Source: Alphaproteobacteria bacterium
GTDB taxonomy: Bacteria > Pseudomonadota > Alphaproteobacteria > Zavarziniales > Zavarziniaceae
Direction of reading: 5' to 3'
NCBI GenBank assembly: GCA_021774355.1
Contig: JAJFJE010000355.1
Location: 1-11,889 of the forward strand
Length of the DNA stretch: 11,889 nt
Position 1 is the stretch's first letter, and each line of letters begins with the position of its first letter. The position numbers and the translations under genes were made by a program. This document shows, one piece after another, positions 6,733-11,889 of this stretch. A model generated the notes under the pieces. The model was not told the DNA's origin. It did no database searches and saw nothing but the letters and a program-made list of their open reading frames with translations.

Positions 6733-7731
6733 TCACGCCAGGAGCGCCCAGGCGAGGGCGGCGGCGAGCGCCACGACCAGGACCTGGACCGCGCAAGCGC
6801 GCCGATAGAGCTGCAGGGCCCGGCGGATATCGCCGGCCTCGGCGCGGGCGCGGCCGGCGCCCATCCACTGATCCTCGACCGGTTGCCCGCCATAGACGCG
6901 GGGGCCGGCCAGGCGCAGGCCCAGGGCCCCGGCCATCGCCGCTTCGGGCCAGCCGGCGTTGGGCGAGCGGTGCCGGCCGGCATCGCGCCGGACCGTGGCG
7001 AGGGCGGCCCGGCCGTCGGCCCCGGCCGTTGCCAGGGCGGCGAGGACCAGCCACAGGGCGGCCAGGCGCGCGGCCGGCAGATTGACCCCGTCGTCGAGGC
7101 GCGCGGCGGCCCAGCCAAAGGCCGCGTAGCGTGGGCTGCGGTGGCCGATCATGCTGTCGGCGGTATTGATCGCCTTGTAGGCGGCCAGGCCGGGCAGGCC
7201 CAGGGCGGCCATCCAGAAGGCCGGGGCGACCACCCCGTCGGAGAAATTCTCGGCCAGGCTTTCGATCGCGGCGCGGGCGATGCCGGCATCGTCCAGGGAT
7301 TCCGGGTCGCGGCCCACGATCAGCGAGACGGCGCCCCGGGCGGCGACAAGGTCGCGCCGTTCCAGGGCCGCGGCCACCGCAGCGACATGGTCCCACAGGC
7401 TGCGCTGGGCGATCAGGGTGGCGGCCGGCAGGGCCAGCAGCAGCAGGGCGGCAAGGGGCGGGGCGGCGGCCCAGACCAGGCCCTGAAGCAGGGCGGCCGC
7501 TGCCGCCGGGACGGCGGCAATTGCCACCAGGGCGGCGACGCCGCGGCGGCGGCGGGTGACGAAATCCCTGGCGGGATCGTTCAGGCGCCGCTCCAGGCCC
7601 GCGATCAGGGCGCCGAGCCAGCGGACCGGATGGCCCAGCCGGCCATAGGCCCAGGGCGGGTCACCGACCAGGGCATCAAGCACCAGGGCGATCAGCAGGA
7701 TGAAGCAGGTCGCGGCGACGGGCAGCAGCAT
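6733..7731 (-). CDS. cobD: Adenosylcobinamide-phosphate synthase (CbiB/CobD)
   Basis: CobD/CbiB is an inner-membrane enzyme that attaches (R)-1-amino-2-propanol (or its phosphate) to adenosylcobyrate, giving adenosylcobinamide (phosphate). The 332-residue protein has hydrophobic segments at about residues 3-22, 66-106 and 312-332. Conserved segments are LDALVGDPPW (18-27), GHPVRWLG (33-40), GRDPESLDDAGIARAAIES (140-158), ENFSDGVVAP (161-170), YKAINTADSMIGHRSPRY (185-202), DDGVNLPAARL (213-223) and HRSPNAGWPEAAMAGAL (254-270). The ATG at 7731-7729 has no clear Shine-Dalgarno sequence, and the predicted transcription start coincides with it, so the mRNA may be leaderless. The gene lies upstream of, and outside, the riboswitch and so should escape it. 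Some nomenclatures use cobD for a different enzyme (the threonine-phosphate decarboxylase); here it means the CbiB type. Confidence 0.95.
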   Translation of the reverse strand: MLLPVAATCFILLIALVLDALVGDPPWAYGRLGHPVRWLGALIAGLERRLNDPARDFVTRRRRGVAALVAIAAVPAAAAALLQGLVWAAAPPLAALLLLALPAATLIAQRSLWDHVAAVAAALERRDLVAARGAVSLIVGRDPESLDDAGIARAAIESLAENFSDGVVAPAFWMAALGLPGLAAYKAINTADSMIGHRSPRYAAFGWAAARLDDGVNLPAARLAALWLVLAALATAGADGRAALATVRRDAGRHRSPNAGWPEAAMAGALGLRLAGPRVYGGQPVEDQWMGAGRARAEAGDIRRALQLYRRACAVQVLVVALAAALAWALLA

Positions 7732-7736
7732 GCCGC

Positions 7737-7765
7737 TCTATAGCGGTCGGCGGGCGGGATCCCAA
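7737..7765 (-). promoter_or_regulatory. Candidate promoter of cobD
   Basis: On the minus strand TTGGGA (7765-7760) is followed, after exactly 17 bases, by TATAGA (7742-7737), each matching four of six consensus positions. The predicted start is the A of the cobD ATG at 7731. A small inverted repeat CCGCT-CTAT-AGCGG (7733-7746) covers the -10 and could be an operator or chance. The -35 overlaps the T-rich tail of the preceding terminator. Confidence 0.45.
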
Positions 7766-7799
7766 ATGAATCCGGCCCGCCGGCAGTCGGCGGGCCGGA
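7761..7799 (-). terminator. Intrinsic terminator after the truncated haemoglobin gene
   Basis: A perfect 12-bp inverted repeat (arms 7771-7782 and 7788-7799, 5-base loop) is followed on the minus strand by TTCATTT. It begins 20 bases after the haemoglobin stop codon and closes the DUF3034-haemoglobin unit before cobD. On the plus strand no T-run follows, so it looks one-directional. Confidence 0.82.
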
Positions 7800-7818
7800 A
7801 ACGCAGGATGGTCGGCGA

Positions 7819-8259
7819 TCAGGAGACGATATCGCGTTCCATCGGGGCAAGCAGGGTCAGGATGGTCCGGATGTCGTGCCAGCCGACGCCCAGGTTTTCC
7901 AGGGTGATCACCAGGTCTTCGGCCAGGGCGTTGAAGGCCGCCTGGTCGATTCCCATGCCTTCATGGGCGGTCTTCATGTCCTTGCCGGTATAGACCTGGG
8001 GGCCGCCCAGGGCGCCGCAGACCAGGTTGATCAGGTTCTCGCGCAGCTTCGGTACGTCGGCATGGGCGAAGTAGAAGTTGATCCGGTCGTCGGCAACCAC
8101 ATTGGCCAGGAAGTCGTCGATTACCTTCACGGCAACCGGGCCGCCGCCGAGCTTGTCATAGAGGGTTTCGGCCTTGGCGGCCGGCGCCGGAAGGACGACG
8201 GCCAGGGTTGCCGCCGCCGCCGCCGCCAGGACGAGAGACGAGAATTTGCTCATGGTCAT
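7819..8259 (-). CDS. Exported group 1 truncated haemoglobin
   Basis: This is a small haem protein of the 2-over-2 globin fold, group 1. The globin part begins LYDKLGGG (residues 33-40), continues with VIDDFLANVVADDRINFYF (46-64), and has the EF/F region GGPQVYTGKDMKTAHEGMGI (85-104), in which His99 is the predicted proximal haem ligand. The usual Phe-Tyr pair of helix B reads Phe-Leu (50-51), so the common distal B10 tyrosine seems to be lacking. Residues 1-30 form a signal peptide (Lys5, hydrophobic 8-22, probable cleavage at AKA-ETLYD), so it is likely periplasmic. The ATG at 8259-8257 was chosen because AAGGA stands eight bases upstream; an ATG at 8253 is two codons later. It is 25 bases after the DUF3034 gene and presumably co-transcribed. 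Oxygen or nitric oxide chemistry is possible, but the ligand is unknown. Confidence 0.9.
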   Translation of the reverse strand: MTMSKFSSLVLAAAAAATLAVVLPAPAAKAETLYDKLGGGPVAVKVIDDFLANVVADDRINFYFAHADVPKLRENLINLVCGALGGPQVYTGKDMKTAHEGMGIDQAAFNALAEDLVITLENLGVGWHDIRTILTLLAPMERDIVS

Positions 8260-8284
8260 GGAGAGTTTCCTTCTTTTCGACGGC

Positions 8285-9289
8285 TCAGAACGAGACCTGG
8301 ACAGAGCCATAGAAGCCGTCCTGGTCGTCGCCCCGATCCTCGGGGAGGATCGATGCAATGTTGCCCAGGTTGGCGTAGGCCAGGACCACCGAGACGTGCT
8401 TGTTGGGGAAATAGGCGACGAAGGCGTCGAAGGCGTTTTCTTCCTTCAGGCTCTCGCCCAGCAGACCGGCGCAGCCGGGGATCGCACAGCGCGAGGTGCC
8501 CAGATTGTTCGGCTTGAAGCGATATTCGCCGCCGATGGCAATGTGCCGGGTCAGCAGATAGGCGACAGAGCCTTCGAACTGGACCGAGTAGCTGTCCTTG
8601 CGGTCGCCGCCGAAGCCCAGCAGGCCGAACTGGTTGGCCTTGGTCATGCGGGCGGTGGCGTTGACCAGGAAGCCCGGCTCCAGGAAGATCTTGGTGGCCG
8701 AGACGTAGTAGTCGATGCCGTGATCCTTGACCTTGCCATCGGTCACGATGTTGAGCACGTCCAACAGGGCGTGGGAGCGGTTCTTCTTGTATTCCAGCCC
8801 GACGGCGACCTGGGGAATGAAGTTATCCTGGTCGTAGACGGCGCTGCCGAACAGCCGCACCTTGGCGCCGAAGACGTCCTGCTCGGCCTTGTAGTGGTTG
8901 CCTGCCGGCATGTTCACCGGCGGTGCCGACAGCGCCTTGCCGGTATGCCCGGTATCGAAGGTGTTGCGGGCATAGGACAACTCGACGCGGTCGAGGAAGC
9001 TGATCGCGGCACCGGTGGCAATCAGGTCGTAGTCATCCGTCTTGGCGTAGGTGAAGAACGCCGAGCCGCCGATCTGCTTGTCCGTGCCGTAGCCCGAGGT
9101 CAGCGCCCAGGGGGTCAGCGCGCCGCCGCCGGGGCCTTCGAAATTGCTCACGCCGCCGGTCATCAGAAGCTTGCCGGAGCCGGCGATGCTATCGCTGAAA
9201 AAGCCCGTGGCCGCCGCGACGGGCAACGACAGGCCGATCATGGCACCACACGCCATCATTACTCGAGAAAGTGAACCGATTTGTACCAT
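8285..9289 (-). CDS. DUF3034 family predicted outer-membrane beta-barrel protein
   Basis: The 334-residue protein matches the DUF3034 family by wording such as SGKLLMTGGVSNFEGPGGGA (residues 38-57), DRVELSYARNTFDT (100-113), VYDQDNFIPQVAVGLEYKKN (151-170), DYYVSATKIFLEPG (193-206), KANQFGLLGFGG (217-228) and FVAYFPNKHVSVVLAYANLG (290-309). Function is unknown. An N-terminal signal peptide (about 1-27), alternating strand-like segments and a C-terminal phenylalanine fit an outer-membrane barrel. Two cysteines (268 and 273) in a predicted loop, SRCAIPGCAG, may form a disulphide. The start at 9289-9287 has a strong GGAGGAGG just upstream. The gene leads a two-gene unit with the exported haemoglobin. 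Confidence 0.88.
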   Translation of the reverse strand: MVQIGSLSRVMMACGAMIGLSLPVAAATGFFSDSIAGSGKLLMTGGVSNFEGPGGGALTPWALTSGYGTDKQIGGSAFFTYAKTDDYDLIATGAAISFLDRVELSYARNTFDTGHTGKALSAPPVNMPAGNHYKAEQDVFGAKVRLFGSAVYDQDNFIPQVAVGLEYKKNRSHALLDVLNIVTDGKVKDHGIDYYVSATKIFLEPGFLVNATARMTKANQFGLLGFGGDRKDSYSVQFEGSVAYLLTRHIAIGGEYRFKPNNLGTSRCAIPGCAGLLGESLKEENAFDAFVAYFPNKHVSVVLAYANLGNIASILPEDRGDDQDGFYGSVQVSF

Positions 9290-9411
9290 TGCCTCCTCCG
9301 CAGGGCTTCAGTGTCACCGCCTACGGACGCGTCGCTACCAGCGAACAAGCGTCGGTTGTCAGGTGACCCGGTTGGGTTGGCGCCGGTCAGCGGGCTCGGC
9401 GCTTACGCAAC

Positions 9412-9424
9412 AGTCGATTCGACT
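9412..9424. repeat. 13-base perfect palindrome, possible operator
   Basis: AGTCGA-T-TCGACT is a perfect inverted repeat with one central base, 123 bases upstream of the DUF3034 start codon. It could bind a dimeric regulator of the DUF3034-haemoglobin unit. There is no second copy in the window that I noticed. It does not resemble an FNR/NNR-type TTGAT-N4-ATCAA box. Confidence 0.4.
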
Positions 9425-9467
9425 CGGATGTGTGATCCCCTGAGATCCGTCTGCCCCCCCGAAATCG

Positions 9468-9528
9468 CCGGCCTTGACGGCCGGTTTTCCCGACGCTTTG
9501 GTCGGGATGTCCGGTCCTTTGCGACCGG
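9468..9528. repeat. Three consecutive hairpins
   Basis: Three perfect stem-loops follow each other with 3-base spacers: CCGGCC/GGCCGG (9468-9484, 5-base loop), TCCCGAC/GTCGGGA (9488-9507, 6-base loop GCTTTG) and CCGGTC/GACCGG (9511-9528, 6-base loop CTTTGC). The stems resemble one another, and the last two loops share CTTTG. On the plus strand the first is followed by TTTT; on the minus strand none has a clear U-tract. They could be a structured leader of the DUF3034 unit, a small RNA, or a composite terminator. Confidence 0.6.
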
Positions 9529-9595
9529 TCTTAAGATTTAGGGTTTGCCGTCAACCGCCTTAAGCCGCTGACGAAACGCACCCGCATCCATGATC

Positions 9596-9624
9596 ATGAT
9601 CGGCGGAACGCCCGACTTCGTCAA
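9596..9624 (-). promoter_or_regulatory. Candidate promoter upstream of the triple hairpin
   Basis: On the minus strand TTGACG (9624-9619) and GATCAT (9601-9596) are 17 bases apart. A transcript from about 9590 would carry the three hairpins in a leader of about 300 bases before the DUF3034 start. It overlaps the palindrome CATGATCATG (9589-9598), which may be coincidence. Confidence 0.3.
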
Positions 9625-9717
9625 CCATGATTACCACGAAATCGGAAACGGCCCGGGACTCCTCCCCGGTATGGCTGTGTCTGTTCCCATCTGGCGGCGG
9701 CGGGCGCGAAACGGGGC

Positions 9718-10143
<426 letters not shown>

Positions 10144-10154
10144 AAGTGTGTCCG

Positions 10155-11333
10155 TCAGACCGCCTGGCCGGCGCACCAGCCGCTCGACCAGGCCCACTGG
10201 AAATTATAGCCGCCGAGCCAGCCGGTGACATCGACCGCCTCGCCCACCGCATAGAGCCCGGGGAGCGCGACCGCGCCCATGGTGCGCGACGAGAGCCCGG
10301 CCGTGTCGATGCCGCCGGCGGCGACTTCGGCCTTGGCCCAGCCCTCGCTGGCCTCCGGGACCACCTGCCAGCGTTTGAGCCGCGCCGCAAGGGCGGCGAT
10401 CGCCCGGTCGGACAGGCCGGCGAGGGGACCGGCAAGGCCGAGGTCGGCGGCGACTGCCTCGGCCAGGCGGGCGGGAAGCCGCTCGGCAAGCACCGTCCGG
10501 GTCTCGGCGCGCGGCCGTTCCAGGCGCCGGGCGCGCAGCCACTGCATCACGTCGTCGTCGGGCAGCAGGTCGATCTCGATGCTGTCGCCCGGCTGCCAAT
10601 AGGACGAGATCTGCAGGATCGCGGGCCCGGACAGGCCGCGATGGGTCAGCAGCAGGCTGTCGCGGAAACGCTGCCGGCCGCACCGAACCTGGGCGGGCAG
10701 GGCGACCCCGGAGAGGGTCCGGCACAGGCTGCGGTCCGGGTCGGGAAGGACCAGCGGGACCAGCGCCGGCCGCGGCGTGACCACGGCCAGGCCGAACTGG
10801 CGGGCCACCCCATAGGCGAAGTCGCTGGCGCCGATCTTGGGGATCGCCGGGCCGCCGGTGGCCAGGACCAGGGCCGGCGCGGTGACCGTGCCCGCGGCGG
10901 TCGTCACCTGGAACCGGCCATCGGCGTGGCCGATGTCGGCAATGGTGGCGGCGGTCCGCAATTCGACGCCCGCGGCGGCGCATTCGCCGACCAGCATGGC
11001 GACGATCTGGCGGGCCGAGCCGTCGCAGAACAACTGCCCCAGGGTCTTTTCGTGATAGGCGATGCCGTGGCGTTCGACCATGGCGACGAACTGGCCGGCG
11101 GGATAGCGGGCGAGGGCCGAGCGGCAGAAATCCGGGTTGGCGGAGAGAAAGCGGTCCGGGGCCACGGCAAGGTTGGTGAAGTTGCAGCGGCCGCCGCCGG
11201 ATATCAGAATCTTGGCGCCGACCGTGGCCCCACGTTCGAGCACCAGCACCCGGCGCCCGCGGGCGCCGGCGGTCAGTGCGCACATCAGGCCGGCGGCGCC
11301 GCCGCCCAGAATCACGACGTCATAGCTCTCCAT
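10155..11333 (-). CDS. HI0933/YhiN-type FAD-dependent oxidoreductase
   Basis: This 392-residue flavoprotein belongs to the HI0933-like family (relatives include YhiN and BaiN), for which most members have no defined substrate. The N-terminal dinucleotide fold is YDVVILGGGAAGLMCA (residues 4-19). The family hallmark GGGRCNFTN follows at 46-54. Further on are ATGGPAIPKIGASD, LTHRGLSGPAILQIS, AEVAAGGI and the C-terminal FAD-contacting GLYAVGEAVDVTGWLGGYNF. No signal peptide is seen, so it is probably cytoplasmic. The ATG at 11333-11331 starts directly before the FAD motif and has only a weak GAGCGGG upstream. It is divergent from the TetR-type gene, with a 98-base gap that may serve both. The link to arfB may simply be co-transcription. 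Confidence 0.92.
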   Translation of the reverse strand: MESYDVVILGGGAAGLMCALTAGARGRRVLVLERGATVGAKILISGGGRCNFTNLAVAPDRFLSANPDFCRSALARYPAGQFVAMVERHGIAYHEKTLGQLFCDGSARQIVAMLVGECAAAGVELRTAATIADIGHADGRFQVTTAAGTVTAPALVLATGGPAIPKIGASDFAYGVARQFGLAVVTPRPALVPLVLPDPDRSLCRTLSGVALPAQVRCGRQRFRDSLLLTHRGLSGPAILQISSYWQPGDSIEIDLLPDDDVMQWLRARRLERPRAETRTVLAERLPARLAEAVAADLGLAGPLAGLSDRAIAALAARLKRWQVVPEASEGWAKAEVAAGGIDTAGLSSRTMGAVALPGLYAVGEAVDVTGWLGGYNFQWAWSSGWCAGQAV

Positions 11334-11364
11334 CGCCCGCTCTTACTGCCGGGGCGGCGCTCGG

Positions 11365-11375
11365 GCAATCATTGC
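11365..11375. repeat. 11-base palindrome in the divergent intergenic region
   Basis: GCAAT-C-ATTGC is a perfect inverted repeat with a single central base, 32 bases from the flavoprotein start codon. It could be an operator for that gene, but at this length chance is possible. Confidence 0.3.
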
Positions 11376-11402
11376 AGGCGGCTTGGAAGCGGGTCACAGT
11401 CA

Positions 11403-11416
11403 GGCACCGCGGTGCC
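11403..11416. promoter_or_regulatory. 14-base palindrome upstream of the TetR-type gene, candidate operator
   Basis: GGCACCGCGGTGCC is a perfect palindrome ending 15 bases before the regulator's start codon and just upstream of its GGGAG ribosome binding site. TetR-family proteins often repress their own gene through such sites. Whether this protein, which has a COQ9-like C-terminal part, binds DNA is unknown. Confidence 0.45.
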
Positions 11417-11431
11417 GACGGGAGACATGCC

Positions 11432-11889
11432 ATGGCCGCCAGAACAGCAAGATCCAAGGCCCCGGCGCCCCTGGAGGCGCGTCTGGTCGATGCCGCCCTG
11501 GCGCTGGCCGCGCAGCATCCCTGGCGGATGATCGGCCTCCCGGCGATTGCCCAGGCGGCGGGCGCCGACCTGGCCGAACTGTATCCGGCCTACAGCAGCA
11601 AGGCCGCCATTCTCGACGCTTTCGCCCGGCGCATCGACCGCCAGGTCCTGGCGGGGACCGGTGCCGATCTCGCCGACGAGCCGGCCCGCGACCGCTTGTT
11701 CGATGTCCTGATGCGCCGCTTCGAGGCCCTGGTGCCCCATCGCGCCGCCCTGCGCTCGATCGTTGCCGCCCAGCGTCATGACCCGGCCGGTTCGGTGGCC
11801 CGGCTGCCGGCTTTCCTCGCCTCGATGCGATGGATGGTCGGGGCGGCCGGCCTGGACGGCACGGGCTGGCGCGGGGCGCTGCGCCTGGG
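11432..11889 (+). CDS. TetR-family regulator with COQ9-like C-terminal region (cut by window edge)
   Basis: The 152 residues present start with a TetR-type N-terminal helix-turn-helix region (about residues 13-62), with the pattern WRMIGLPAIAQAAGADLAEL followed by YPAYSSKAAILDAF. The C-terminal part (about 86-152) includes RDRLFDVLMRRFEALVPHR, ALRSIVAAQRHDP and SMRWMVGAAGLDGTGWRGAL, which resembles the COQ9-like ligand-binding domain seen in alphaproteobacterial TetR-like proteins. The true C-terminus lies past the edge. The ATG at 11432 has GGGAG (11420-11424) seven bases upstream; an ATG at 11427 is in another frame. It could be a transcription factor or a COQ9-type ubiquinone-pathway protein; the well-kept helix-turn-helix pattern favours a regulator, without excluding the latter. 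Confidence 0.8.
   Translation, partial: MAARTARSKAPAPLEARLVDAALALAAQHPWRMIGLPAIAQAAGADLAELYPAYSSKAAILDAFARRIDRQVLAGTGADLADEPARDRLFDVLMRRFEALVPHRAALRSIVAAQRHDPAGSVARLPAFLASMRWMVGAAGLDGTGWRGALRL

Larger units (their letters stand above)
9290..9717. other. 428-base intergenic region between arfB and the DUF3034 gene
   Basis: I see no convincing gene here. It contains the DUF3034 ribosome binding site (9292-9299), a 13-base palindrome (9412-9424), three consecutive hairpins (9468-9528) and a candidate minus-strand promoter (9596-9624). Base composition is visibly less GC-rich around 9529-9630 than in the flanking genes. Short open frames exist on both strands but lack ribosome binding sites or recognisable products. 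Confidence 0.6.

Noticed and set aside
8174..9274. Plus-strand open frame of 366 codons opposite DUF3034
   Set aside because: It is antisense to a well-recognised family protein, and its composition fits a mirror of that coding strand. It has no ribosome binding site or known domain.
9468..9490. Plus-strand intrinsic terminator (first hairpin followed by TTTT)
   Set aside because: No plus-strand gene lies upstream that would need it, and the T-run is only four bases, so it was kept as part of the hairpin array.
9281..9541. Plus-strand 86-codon frame across the intergenic region
   Set aside because: It starts inside the DUF3034 start region, crosses all three hairpins, and has no ribosome binding site or recognisable product.
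9538..9624. Minus-strand small frame starting at TTG 9624 or ATG 9591 and ending MDAGAFRQRLKAVDGKP
   Set aside because: The composition looks protein-like, but there is no ribosome binding site, the start is uncertain and I recognise no family. It overlaps the candidate promoter and hairpin leader; conservation would be needed to call it.
10146..11531. Plus-strand open frame of 461 codons opposite the flavoprotein gene
   Set aside because: It is antisense to a complete HI0933-type gene, has no family motif, and runs through the divergent intergenic region into the regulator in another frame.

Overview
The window is GC-rich DNA (roughly 70% G+C by eye) with dense, mostly minus-strand genes. 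Gene content and codon use suggest an alphaproteobacterium of Rhodospirillales type; the genus cannot be fixed from the sequence. No mobile element, CRISPR array, rRNA or tRNA was seen.

Region 1 (1-6415, minus strand) is one tightly packed operon for the aerobic corrin-ring part of cobalamin synthesis. Read in the direction of transcription it is: DUF1636 cysteine protein, cobW, cobH, cobI, cobJ, cobL, cobE, cobM, cobB (cobB runs off the left edge). Seven of the eight junctions can be read as 4-base stop/start overlaps (ATGA or GTGA). The eighth, cobW/cobH, has a one-base gap.

Region 2 (6416-6732) is the control region of that operon. It holds a sigma70-like promoter (TTGACA, 17-base spacer, TACTCA), a compact cobalamin riboswitch whose P1 stem starts at the predicted transcription start, and a 128-base hairpin-rich stretch leading to the DUF1636 start codon. 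cobD (cbiB), which acts late in the pathway, lies just upstream on the same strand but outside the riboswitch. It seems to have its own promoter, placed so that its mRNA may be leaderless.

Region 3 (7761-9289, minus strand) is a two-gene unit: a predicted outer-membrane beta-barrel protein of the DUF3034 family, then an exported group 1 truncated haemoglobin, closed by an intrinsic terminator. A 428-base gap upstream (9290-9717) contains three consecutive hairpins, a 13-base palindrome and a candidate distant promoter.

Region 4 (9718-11333, minus strand) has an HI0933/YhiN-type flavoprotein followed 11 bases later by arfB, a ribosome-rescue peptidyl-tRNA hydrolase. Diverging from it, a TetR-type regulator with a COQ9-like C-terminal part begins at 11432 and runs off the right edge. 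The 98-base divergent gap contains two perfect palindromes.

Together, regions 1 and 2 take precorrin-2 to cobyrinate a,c-diamide under feedback control by B12, with cobD serving the later aminopropanol step. cobA, cobF, cobG or cobZ, cobK and cobNST are not here and must lie elsewhere or be replaced. Regions 3 and 4 have no evident link to B12. The least characterised items are DUF1636, the exported haemoglobin/DUF3034 pair, the compact riboswitch and the triple-hairpin leader.
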